A DNA stretch of 10,914 nucleotides from an uncultured Pelolinea sp. (GTDB lineage: Bacteria; Chloroflexota; Anaerolineae; Anaerolineales; Anaerolineaceae): assembly GCA_937902055.1 (NCBI GenBank), contig CALGUJ010000121.1, forward strand, positions 1 to 10,914, in the 5' to 3' direction. The notes below the pieces were generated by a model that was not told the origin of the DNA, did not search any database, and saw nothing but the letters and a program-made list of their open reading frames with translations. A program made the position numbers and the translations under genes. Shown here one piece after another: positions 1 to 6,443 of this stretch. Positions within the stretch are counted from its first letter, which is position 1. Every line of letters starts with the position of its first letter.

Positions 1-1406
1 GCGCCGGGCGTGTTATGAGCATAGGCTTTCAACTCGGGATAGTGCGTGGCGATCAATGCGGGGATGTTGCGGCGCAGCAGGTAGGCCAGGATGGCGCGCG
101 CCAGTGCTGAGCCTTCCTGCGGATCGGTGCCCGCGCCCAACTCGTCGAAGATCACCAGCGAGCGTGCGTCGGCTTTCTGCAAGATGCGCACAATGTTGGT
201 GACATGGCCGGAAAACGTGGAAAGGGATTGTTCGATAGACTGCTCGTCGCCGATGTCGGCGAACACATCCCTGAAAATGCGGGTTCGCGAGCCGGATTGG
301 GCGGGGATATGCAGCCCCGCCTGGGCCATCAATACCAGCAAACCCGCCGTTTTAAGCGAGACGGTTTTGCCGCCGGTATTGGGGCCGGTGATCACCAGCG
401 CGCGGGTGCCTTTTTCCAGCGCAATATCGATCGGTACAACTGTCTGCGAGTCGAGCAGGGGGTGACGGGCGTGCGTGAAATGCAGGATGGTCTGCTCATC
501 TTCATCCGTCTTGCCGGAATTTTCCAGCAGCAGCGGTTCAGCCGCGCCCAGGTCATCCGCGTATTTGGCGCAGGCAAAAGCCATATCCAGAGCAGCCAGC
601 GCGCGCACGTTGGCCTGGATGAAAGAAATCTGTGCGCCCACCGCGGCGGATAATTCAGCCAGGATGCGCCTTTCTTCCTCTTTCTCGGCCATAACCGCTT
701 CGTTCCAGGCATTGTTCAATTCGACCACGTTCAACGGCTCGACGAAGAGTGTCGCGCCGGAGGCAGATTGATCCTGCACCACGCAGCGCATGCGGCTCTT
801 GAATTCGGCGCGTAAAGGCACCACGTAGCGCCCGTTGCGCTTGGTGATGATAGCTTCCTGCAGCATGGCTGAGGTATGGGTGTCGCCGATCAGTTTTTCC
901 AGTTTGGCCAGGATGCGCTCGTTGGCGGTTTTCACTTCACGCCGCAGCCCGTCCAGTTTTTGCGATGCGCCATCGGCCACCTCGGCGTTTTCCGTGATGG
1001 TTTGCGTGATAGCTTCGATCAGCCCGGGCGGAGGAGTCAGGTCGGCCGCGATGGCCTGCAAGTGGGGGCATTCGAATTCCAGCTTACTGAAGAAGCGCTG
1101 CAGGTCGCGGCTGGAGATCAGCGTAGCTTTGACATCCAGCAAATCCTGCGGCGTCAGCACGCCGCCGCGCCTGGCCAGTTCCACCTGCGGGCGCACGTCG
1201 CGCGCGCCGCCGATGCTCGTTTCGGGAAATTCTGCCAGCAGGCGGCGAGCCTGGCTGGTGCGCGCCTGGCGCTCCTGCGCCAGGATCAAATCGTTGGTTG
1301 GGCGCAAAGCACGTAAAAGCGCGGCGGATGCGCTGAAGGCGGCATAGCCGCTCAGACGCTCCAAAATTTTATTAAATTCAAGCGTAGCAACAGATTTGGC
1401 GTCCAT
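1..1406 (-). CDS. mutS2: Endonuclease/ATPase MutS2, N-terminal part (cut by window edge)
   Basis: MutS2 is a MutS-family ATPase. It is linked to suppression of homologous recombination and, in some bacteria, to rescue of collided ribosomes. The reading frame is open from an ATG at 1406 to the window edge and gives 468 codons of a protein usually near 780-800 residues. Visible motifs include NGRYVVP (191-197) and QDQSASGATLFVEP (211-224) in the core region before the ATPase. They are followed by Walker A GPNTGGKT (341-348), STFSGH (396-401), Walker B VIFDE (418-422) with the MutS signature GAGTDPQEGSALA, and the ATH motif (453-455). The end of the ATPase domain, the clamp region and the C-terminal Smr nuclease domain lie outside the window. 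The start is fixed by an in-frame TAA four codons upstream. No Shine-Dalgarno sequence is visible. The gene is functionally unrelated to its sugar-metabolism neighbours and is probably transcribed separately. Confidence 0.97.
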   Translation of the reverse strand, partial: MDAKSVATLEFNKILERLSGYAAFSASAALLRALRPTNDLILAQERQARTSQARRLLAEFPETSIGGARDVRPQVELARRGGVLTPQDLLDVKATLISSRDLQRFFSKLEFECPHLQAIAADLTPPPGLIEAITQTITENAEVADGASQKLDGLRREVKTANERILAKLEKLIGDTHTSAMLQEAIITKRNGRYVVPLRAEFKSRMRCVVQDQSASGATLFVEPLNVVELNNAWNEAVMAEKEEERRILAELSAAVGAQISFIQANVRALAALDMAFACAKYADDLGAAEPLLLENSGKTDEDEQTILHFTHARHPLLDSQTVVPIDIALEKGTRALVITGPNTGGKTVSLKTAGLLVLMAQAGLHIPAQSGSRTRIFRDVFADIGDEQSIEQSLSTFSGHVTNIVRILQKADARSLVIFDELGAGTDPQEGSALARAILAYLLRRNIPALIATHYPELKAYAHNTPG

Positions 1407-1414
1407 TTCTGTCC

Positions 1415-1443
1415 ATTATAGTGTTGATTGTCGATTGTTCGAG
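1415..1443 (-). promoter_or_regulatory. Candidate mutS2 promoter
   Basis: A perfect -10 box TATAAT (1420 to 1415) lies 8 nt before the mutS2 ATG. The hexamer 17 bp upstream (CTCGAA, 1443-1438) is a poor -35. If the -10 is used, transcription would start at or within a base or two of the ATG, so the mRNA would be almost leaderless. This agrees with the lack of a ribosome binding site. It is inferred from sequence only. Confidence 0.4.
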
Positions 1444-1461
1444 AAAAGAAATCTTTTCAGA

Positions 1462-2709
1462 TTACTCCCATCCGAATAATTTTCGGATGATATTCATCGA
1501 AAAACGCTCGCGCAGGTACAGGCCGTAATCCTTGGCGATCTGCACCTGATCCTCCGTGATGCCCAATTCCGCAGCCGTGATCGGGGCGCCCAGGGCGACC
1601 AGCCACGCGCGCACTTCTTCGGCAGTCGGTACATTGGCTGCCAAGGACTGGATCTCATCCCAATGCTCCAGGATGCGCTGCCGGCTGCGCTCCAGCAAGG
1701 CCGGATCGGCCATTTGCAGGTAGATTGGGTTGCCGTGCACCAATTCCTCGGCGATCAGCGGGACATGCGCTTCGATGGCTTTGATCTGGGCTGCCCTATC
1801 GGGCACGACTGCCTTGTTCAGCAGGGTTTCCGCTTCGGCTTTGGAGAGCGCGCGCAGGCGTTCGTACCATTGCGCCTCGATGATGGTGGCAACGCCAACG
1901 GCGTGGCCATGAAACAGGCCATCGCGGCCTTCCCAGTGGTACATCATCTCCCACAGGTGAGCGATGTGGTGTTCGCCGCCGGAAGCCGGGGCGCTGTTGG
2001 CGAAATCAGCCATGCAAAAGCCGCTTTCGAACTGCGAATCCATCAGGCGGGCCATACTCTCCGGATCGGAGCGCAGGATGCCCTGCAAGGCGCCGGCGGA
2101 TTGGCGGGCGGCGTGCAACGCGTGGCGGTAGATATCATCGTTGAAACCGCAGCCCCAAATCAACTGGCTGAATTTCCAATCGGTGGAAGAGGTGAATTTG
2201 CTGATCGAATCGCCAAAACCGGAAGCGGTCAGAAAACGCGGCGATTCGCAGACTGTCGCGATATCGGTAAAAATGGCAACCGGTGCATGGCAATAAATGG
2301 ATCCTTTCAACCCGCCCACGGTAACCGGGGCATTCTTGGAGGTGTATGCGTCCACGGATGCGGCAGTGGGGAAGGAAACAAAAGGATTGCGCGAGCGGTG
2401 GCTGGCGAAGCGGGTGATATCGGTGATGGTGCCGGAACCCACCGCCACGAACAGGCGCGGCTGCGCGTCATAGGTTGCGAAGACGCGCGTCAGGGAGAAA
2501 TCATCGGCGTGCAGGTGTTCCGGATTCAGGATTCGACTCAGCACGTCCCAACCCTGGCCTTTGATGGCCGCCAGCACGCGGTCGCCCAGCACACGGTAGG
2601 TGTTCTCATCCGCGATCAGGTAGAATTTTTTATATTCCTTTTCCTTGCAAAATTTAAGGAATTCCTCGATGGCTTGATCGCCAACATAAATGGGCATGTG
2701 GTCGTTCAC
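1462..2709 (-). CDS. araM: AraM/EgsA-type sn-glycerol-1-phosphate dehydrogenase (iron-containing alcohol dehydrogenase fold)
   Basis: The product is 415 aa, close to AraM/EgsA of Bacillus (about 394). The family reduces dihydroxyacetone phosphate to sn-glycerol-1-phosphate with NAD(P)H and a bound divalent metal. The nucleotide-binding GSGTITD is at 91-97. The family-typical FPTAASVDAYTS is at 113-124. The metal ligands are expected at D167 in GFGDSISK, in the EHHIAH cluster (246-251) and in HGHAVG (267-272). The start is GTG at 2709: AGGAG stands 7 nt before it, whereas the ATG four codons later would be 19 nt away. The gene lies 90 bp downstream of the VOC gene and has its own consensus promoter, so it can be expressed apart from the operon. 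Members differ in substrate, and the real one could be another keto-sugar phosphate. The family is clear and the substrate is inferred. Confidence 0.85.
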   Translation of the reverse strand: MNDHMPIYVGDQAIEEFLKFCKEKEYKKFYLIADENTYRVLGDRVLAAIKGQGWDVLSRILNPEHLHADDFSLTRVFATYDAQPRLFVAVGSGTITDITRFASHRSRNPFVSFPTAASVDAYTSKNAPVTVGGLKGSIYCHAPVAIFTDIATVCESPRFLTASGFGDSISKFTSSTDWKFSQLIWGCGFNDDIYRHALHAARQSAGALQGILRSDPESMARLMDSQFESGFCMADFANSAPASGGEHHIAHLWEMMYHWEGRDGLFHGHAVGVATIIEAQWYERLRALSKAEAETLLNKAVVPDRAAQIKAIEAHVPLIAEELVHGNPIYLQMADPALLERSRQRILEHWDEIQSLAANVPTAEEVRAWLVALGAPITAAELGITEDQVQIAKDYGLYLRERFSMNIIRKLFGWE

Positions 2710-2716
2710 GGGTAAT

Positions 2717-2721
2717 CTCCT
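2717..2721 (-). promoter_or_regulatory. Ribosome binding site that selects the GTG start
   Basis: AGGAG read on the minus strand lies 7 nt before GTG (2709-2707). It is 19 nt from the next in-frame ATG (2697), so it favours the GTG as the real start of the dehydrogenase. Confidence 0.8.
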
Positions 2722-2748
2722 GAAAGCGCGATATGGTCGGACTTGTGG

Positions 2749-2777
2749 ATTATACCCCAGCGATGTTTTTCCGCCAA
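2749..2777 (-). promoter_or_regulatory. Sigma-70-type promoter of the glycerol-1-phosphate dehydrogenase gene
   Basis: On the minus strand TTGGCG (2777-2772) is followed by a 17-bp spacer and a perfect TATAAT (2754-2749). Initiation would fall near 2742, giving a leader of about 30 nt before the GTG start. The copy sits in the 90-bp gap after the VOC gene and gives the dehydrogenase independent expression. The shared 20-bp operator-like motif of the other two promoters is not seen here. Confidence 0.75.
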
Positions 2778-2799
2778 AAACCAGGCAAGTTCACAGCGA

Positions 2800-3312
2800 T
2801 TAGGTGCCCGGCACACAACGGGCCAGCCAGGGGACGGTTTCCTTTTCAGGTTGCGGACCGCAGGTGCGCAGTTCGATGATCAACCCATTGAGAATAGCGC
2901 GCGTGTCGAAGTAAGCCCAGCGCGATCCGGCATGCACGCCCCGCCCGCAGGAAATCATTGAGTAACCTTTGCGCTGAAACTCAGCCACCGCCTGGTCAAA
3001 ATCGTCCACGCTGAAGCGCAGATGATGCAGGCCCGATCCGCAGCGCGCCAGGAATTCTTCCATCTGCGGGTTGCCTGATACCGGCTGGATCAACTCAAGG
3101 TGCACGCTGCCCACGTCCGCGAAAGCGATATCCATGCGCCAATCCGCCGGATGCCCATCCAGGAACGAATCCGGCTGACTGCCCTCTACTGGCCACTGGC
3201 TGATCTTGAACGGGCCGATGCCCAGCAGGTCTTCCAATTTAACAGCGGTACTTTTAAGGTCAGGCACCAGGTAACCGACCTGATCCAGCGTGAAACGGTT
3301 CTCTTTTTTCAT
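2800..3312 (-). CDS. VOC-fold metalloenzyme-like protein (glyoxalase / methylmalonyl-CoA epimerase type)
   Basis: The product is 170 aa with the two beta-alpha-beta-beta-beta modules of the vicinal oxygen chelate superfamily. Members are metal-dependent lyases, epimerases, isomerases or dioxygenases acting on small oxygenated substrates. Module 1 runs from LDQVGYLVPDL (9-19) to HLELIQP (71-77). Module 2 runs from GLHHLRFSVDDF (94-105) to LIIELR (144-149). By alignment with methylmalonyl-CoA epimerases, metal ligands would be position 11, E73, H96 or H97, and E147. Position 11 is Gln where most relatives have His. The start is ATG with AGGAGGG 5 nt upstream. The gene is last in the operon, 22 bp after the tandem-SIS gene, so a role on a sugar-derived intermediate is likely. 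The reaction cannot be named from sequence. Confidence 0.8.
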   Translation of the reverse strand: MKKENRFTLDQVGYLVPDLKSTAVKLEDLLGIGPFKISQWPVEGSQPDSFLDGHPADWRMDIAFADVGSVHLELIQPVSGNPQMEEFLARCGSGLHHLRFSVDDFDQAVAEFQRKGYSMISCGRGVHAGSRWAYFDTRAILNGLIIELRTCGPQPEKETVPWLARCVPGT

Positions 3313-3334
3313 ACCAACCCTCCTGTTTTGCGTA

Positions 3335-4447
3335 TCAATCCGGGTAACTCCACTTGCGCATTTCCGGTTCCTGGCGGCCGGGCGGGAGGATGGTCTGCAG
3401 GATAGATTCCATCGAAGCGGGCGCGTCCGGGTTCATACCGCGCTGCACTGTCCAATAATACGCCAGCAACTGCACCGCCGGCAGGTAAACCAGGGCTGCC
3501 AGATAGGGATCATCGAAAGCGGGGGTGACGATCTCGCCGTCTGCCAGGCCCTCCAGATCCAAGTCCCGCGGATGCACGGCCAGGTTGTAAGCCTGGAACC
3601 CGCGCGTCAGTTTGAGCAGTTGTTTGGTCAATTCCAGATCGCGCGGCATGACCAGGGCGTACACCAGCCAATCCTTGTTGAGAGCGCCCACCGGCCCTTG
3701 CAGCAGGCCGGCGGTGCTGTCGCCGCGCGTGGGAACATACGTGGCTTCCTGCACCTTGATGGCGGCTTCCAGGGCCGTGCCATGATTGCTGCAGGTTCCC
3801 ACCACGTCGATCAGCTTGTGTTCCGCGATGCGGGGCAGGAGCGCCAGCAGTTGGGGTTCGATGCTCTCGATGAATGCCTTCATTTCGGCGGACAGGTGAT
3901 TCAATCGCGCCAAACGCTGCTGCGCGGCTTGATCCTCCGGGCGCGCCAGCGCCAGCCCCAGGCGCATGAGCGTGGCCACGCAGGCGCTCACGCTCTTGGT
4001 CTTGGGGAAAGTGATCTCGGGGCCTTCCTGCGTGATCAGGGATAATTTGGAAGTCTGCGCCAGCAGGCTGTCGGCCACTCCGGTCACGGCCACGCCCAGC
4101 GCGCCGGCATCATTGGCCGCTTGCAGCGTGTCGATCACGGCCCCGCGCTCGCCCGAGCGGGAAACCACCACCACCAGGCTGTGGGCATCGATCCAGCGCT
4201 GCGCGTAATAACCGGTCTCTTCGGAATTAATCACAATGGCCGGGAACGGGCAATGCACCTGAAAGAGCGGCAGCGCCATCAGGCAGGAGGTATAGGAACT
4301 GCCCACGCCGGACAGGACAACCTTGTCCACGTTCATTTCTTTGGCTTTCTTCGCAATCGCGCGGATGGCGGCCTCGTTTTCCTGCAAAGTTTTATCAATT
4401 GCGACGGGGCTTTCGTGAATGTAGTCCAGCATGTGATAGTGTTCCAT
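3335..4447 (-). CDS. Tandem-SIS-domain sugar-phosphate isomerase/deaminase-like protein
   Basis: The product is 370 aa with two SIS (sugar isomerase) domains and no glutaminase domain, resembling the isomerase half of GlmS, FrlB-type deglycases and AgaS-type deaminases. The first SIS carries GVGSSYTS (47-54), NSEETGYY (74-81), SRSGE (96-100) and EGPEITFPKTKS (141-152). The second carries GTCSNHGTALEAAIKVQEAT (217-236) and TAGLLQGPVGAL (245-256). NPDAPASM (339-346) parallels the GlmS C-terminus, but the tail beyond it differs. The region that in GlmS reads ELKHGP is LLQGP here, so glucosamine-6-phosphate synthase activity is unlikely. The ATG has AAGGAG 8 nt upstream, and the gene lies 16 bp after the transketolase C subunit. 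The likely substrate is a phosphorylated sugar or amino sugar, possibly glucosamine-6-phosphate made by the divergent nagA. That choice is inferred. Confidence 0.85.
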   Translation of the reverse strand: MEHYHMLDYIHESPVAIDKTLQENEAAIRAIAKKAKEMNVDKVVLSGVGSSYTSCLMALPLFQVHCPFPAIVINSEETGYYAQRWIDAHSLVVVVSRSGERGAVIDTLQAANDAGALGVAVTGVADSLLAQTSKLSLITQEGPEITFPKTKSVSACVATLMRLGLALARPEDQAAQQRLARLNHLSAEMKAFIESIEPQLLALLPRIAEHKLIDVVGTCSNHGTALEAAIKVQEATYVPTRGDSTAGLLQGPVGALNKDWLVYALVMPRDLELTKQLLKLTRGFQAYNLAVHPRDLDLEGLADGEIVTPAFDDPYLAALVYLPAVQLLAYYWTVQRGMNPDAPASMESILQTILPPGRQEPEMRKWSYPD

Positions 4448-4463
4448 TTTGACCTCTCCTTGG

Positions 4464-5402
4464 TTATTTCTTCTTCATTTCCATGGCTTTTCGTACGGCG
4501 GCAACGATGTCGGGAACGCCGAAACGAAATTTTTCCGCCAGGTATTCCGCGCTGCCCACCTCGCCGAAAGCGTCGTGAATGCCGACCTTCACCACCGGCA
4601 CCGGTTTGGTTTCTCCGACCACTTCGGACACCGCTCCGCCCAGCCCGCCGATGACGGTGTGGTTCTCGGCGGTGACGATGCAGCCGGTTTCAGCCGCGCA
4701 GCGCAGGATGGTTTCTTCATCAATCGGTTTCAAGCAGGAGAGCGCCACAACGCGCGCCTCCACACCTGTTTTTGCCAGTACCTCCGCTGCCGCCAGCGCC
4801 CGTTCCAGCATGATCCCGCTGGCAATGATGGTCGTGTCCCGGCCGTCACGCAGGATGAGCGCCCGGCGCGGGTCGGCGGCCGCAGCCGGGTCGAGGATGG
4901 CCGGGCCGGATTTGCGAATGCCGCGCAGGTAAGCCGGGCCGGGATGATCGGCCTCGTATTGCATAACCGCGTTCAGCGAGACGGCGTCCACGGGGTCGTA
5001 CACGCGCATGTTGGGCAGGGCGCGCATCAGCGCCAGGTCCATCATGCTCTGGTGGGTGGCGCCGTTCGAACCGGAGGTGAGGGCAGCTTCGATGCCGCAC
5101 AGCTTGACGTTGTTCTGCATGTACGCCACGGAGATGGCCACCTGGTCGTACACCCGTTGGGTGATGAAGCAGGCGAAGGTGCCGCTGAAAACTAGCTTGC
5201 CGGAAAGCGCCAGGCCGGCGGAAACCCCGATCATGTTGGCTTCAGTTACGCCCAGGTTGAGGTAGCGTTCGGGATATTTTTGGGCAAAATCGCCCGTGTC
5301 GCAAGCCCGCGAAAGGTCGGCGTCGATCACCACCAGTTCAGGGTGCGTTTCAGCCAGCTTGAGCAGGCCGGCTCCGTAAGGCTTATCGATTTTTGGGTAC
5401 AT
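4464..5402 (-). CDS. Transketolase, C-terminal subunit (pyrimidine-binding and C-terminal domains)
   Basis: The product is 312 aa and supplies the second half of a two-gene transketolase, which transfers two-carbon ketol units between sugar phosphates using thiamine diphosphate. The Pyr domain carries DADLSRA (27-33) and GVTEANMIGVSAGLAL (51-66), where E54 should activate the cofactor pyrimidine ring. FSGTFACFITQRVYDQ (72-87) and GATHQSMMDLA (114-124) follow. The C-terminal domain contains AENHTVIGGLGGAVSE (245-260). The ATG lies 2 bp after the stop of the N subunit gene (TAG-GC-ATG), with GGGAG 7 nt upstream inside that gene, so the two are probably translationally coupled and made in equal amounts. 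The length is normal for the split form. DXS-type deoxyxylulose synthase is less likely, because DXS is normally one polypeptide. The donor ketose is not readable from sequence. Confidence 0.93.
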   Translation of the reverse strand: MYPKIDKPYGAGLLKLAETHPELVVIDADLSRACDTGDFAQKYPERYLNLGVTEANMIGVSAGLALSGKLVFSGTFACFITQRVYDQVAISVAYMQNNVKLCGIEAALTSGSNGATHQSMMDLALMRALPNMRVYDPVDAVSLNAVMQYEADHPGPAYLRGIRKSGPAILDPAAAADPRRALILRDGRDTTIIASGIMLERALAAAEVLAKTGVEARVVALSCLKPIDEETILRCAAETGCIVTAENHTVIGGLGGAVSEVVGETKPVPVVKVGIHDAFGEVGSAEYLAEKFRFGVPDIVAAVRKAMEMKKK

Positions 5403-5404
5403 GC

Positions 5405-6280
5405 CTATGCTCCCTTCCCGGTTGAAGCGGTCAAAGCAGCCTCCGCCGCAGCCAATTGGCTGATGGCGGAACGATATTCGTCTTCAGTGAGTCCTTTGGA
5501 ATGCCATTCCACCTGCAATTCCATGAAATCGAAGCCCTTGCCTTTGATGGTATCGGCAATGATCACGTGCGGCTTGCCCCCCATGGATTTGGCGACTGCG
5601 GCGGCTTTGAGGATCTGCTCCACGTCGCTGCCGTCGATGCGCTGTACGTGCCAGCCGAAGCTCTCCCATTTCTGCACGAGCGGTTCGACGTTCAGGATAT
5701 CTTTGGTAAAGCCGTCCACCTGCATCTGGTTGTCGTCCACGAAAGCAATGATCTTATCGAGCTTGTGCTGCGCGGCGGTGAGCGCGCCTTCCCAAATCTG
5801 GCCCTCCTGCATTTCGCCATCACCCATCAGCACGTAGGTGAAGCGTTCTTTCCCATCCATGCGGTCGGCCAACGCCATACCGGCGGCGATGGAAAGCCCC
5901 TGCCCGAGCGAACCGGAAGAGGCATCGATGCCGGGCAGCTTGTGCATGTCCAGGTGCTTTTGCAGGCGCGTGCCGCTCTTTCCGAAAGTTTTCAGTTCCT
6001 CAGCCGGGAAAAAACCCCTGACGGCCATGGCGGCGTACATGCCCGGGGCGGCGTGCCCTTTGGAGATCACCACGCGGTCGCGTTTTGCCCACTGCGGTAG
6101 GTCCGGATTGATACTCATGATCCTGAACAGCAGGCAAGTGAGGATTTCCACACTGGAAAGCGAGCCGCCCAGATGGCTGGAGCTGCCGTAGAAAGTCAGG
6201 TCGAGGATGTTGCGCCGGACTTGCAGGCATTTCCGTTTCAGATCCTGGATCTCATCTTGCGACCAATCATTGTTCATCAT
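5405..6280 (-). CDS. Transketolase, N-terminal subunit (thiamine diphosphate-binding domain)
   Basis: From ATG at 6280 the product is 291 aa. It carries the PP domain of transketolase: GSSSHLGGSLS (32-42), SKGHAAPG (73-80) and GSLGQGLS (123-130). The thiamine diphosphate/Mg motif runs from GDGEMQEG (153-160) to VDDNQ (181-185), and EWHSKG (258-263) matches the substrate-binding His of transketolases. It should pair with the product of the next gene to make the active site. The same frame is open up to 6400, but the promoter lies inside that extension and AGAGGG stands just before two adjacent ATGs (6280 and 6277). Either ATG could be used. The gene is first in an operon of N subunit, C subunit, tandem-SIS and VOC. 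A candidate operator in its leader suggests repression by the GntR protein encoded near the right end. Confidence 0.93.
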   Translation of the reverse strand: MMNNDWSQDEIQDLKRKCLQVRRNILDLTFYGSSSHLGGSLSSVEILTCLLFRIMSINPDLPQWAKRDRVVISKGHAAPGMYAAMAVRGFFPAEELKTFGKSGTRLQKHLDMHKLPGIDASSGSLGQGLSIAAGMALADRMDGKERFTYVLMGDGEMQEGQIWEGALTAAQHKLDKIIAFVDDNQMQVDGFTKDILNVEPLVQKWESFGWHVQRIDGSDVEQILKAAAVAKSMGGKPHVIIADTIKGKGFDFMELQVEWHSKGLTEDEYRSAISQLAAAEAALTASTGKGA

Positions 6281-6284
6281 GCAA

Positions 6285-6290
6285 CCCTCT
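6285..6290 (-). promoter_or_regulatory. Ribosome binding site fixing the transketolase N-subunit start
   Basis: AGAGGG read on the minus strand lies 4 nt before ATG 6280 and 7 nt before ATG 6277. It supports a start here rather than at the far upstream in-frame ATG (6400), which lies ahead of the promoter. Confidence 0.7.
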
Positions 6291-6304
6291 TTTAGAATAT
6301 AATT

Positions 6305-6324
6305 ATGTCGTGATGTACCTACAA
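6305..6324 (-). promoter_or_regulatory. Candidate operator, copy 1 (GntR-type)
   Basis: On the minus strand this reads TTGTAGGTACATCACGACAT. It matches copy 2 (10225-10244) at 17 of 20 positions. It begins 8 nt downstream of the -10 box, over the expected transcription start and early leader, a usual place for a repressor. Its core GTAGGTAC has the GT-N4-AC form of HutC-type GntR operators. The regulator is inferred to be the GntR protein at 10334. Confidence 0.65.
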
Positions 6325-6332
6325 CTTCACAG

Positions 6333-6361
6333 AGTATAAAGTAGAAAGATGGGCTTGTCAA
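6333..6361 (-). promoter_or_regulatory. Sigma-70-type promoter of the split-transketolase operon
   Basis: On the minus strand a perfect -35 TTGACA (6361-6356) is followed by a 17-bp spacer and TATACT (6338-6333). Initiation near 6326 gives a leader of about 45 nt. This is the strongest promoter in the window by match to consensus, which suits a gene set kept off by a repressor bound just downstream. Confidence 0.88.
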
Positions 6362-6443
6362 AATAAAACAACTCGCTTTGCAAAGGCTCACATATGCCAA
6401 TACGACAAAATAACACCTGTTTATATAGAGTAAACTGAAACAG

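Noticed and set aside
91..1347. Several plus-strand open frames at the left end
   Set aside because: All lie opposite mutS2, whose Walker motifs and continuous frame fix the coding strand.
1443..1458. Hairpin GAAAAG-AAAT-CTTTTC after the dehydrogenase gene
   Set aside because: It is a short AT-rich stem with no T run, too weak to call a terminator.
1663..2715. A 350-codon plus-strand open frame across the dehydrogenase gene
   Set aside because: It is the antisense shadow of a clear dehydrogenase with conserved motifs. Its translation shows no family motif.
3290..4045. A 251-codon plus-strand open frame opposite the tandem-SIS gene
   Set aside because: It is an antisense shadow rich in Gln, Arg and His, with no recognisable domain and no ribosome binding site context.
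3335..4447. GlmS (glucosamine-6-phosphate synthase)
   Set aside because: The N-terminal glutaminase domain is absent, and the ELKHGP motif and C-terminal tail are changed.
4464..6280. Assignment as apulose-4-phosphate transketolase or sulfo-sugar transketolase, which are also split
   Set aside because: No partner genes of those pathways (apulose kinase, sulfo-sugar enzymes) are visible. Splitting alone does not identify the substrate.
4464..6280. A frameshifted single transketolase gene
   Set aside because: Both halves have intact ends at the expected domain border, a TAG-GC-ATG junction and a ribosome binding site for the second, so this is the natural two-subunit form.
6281..6400. A 40-residue N-terminal extension of the transketolase N subunit
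   Set aside because: It contains the TTGACA/TATACT promoter and the operator, has no transketolase similarity, and a ribosome binding site stands before the ATG at 6280.
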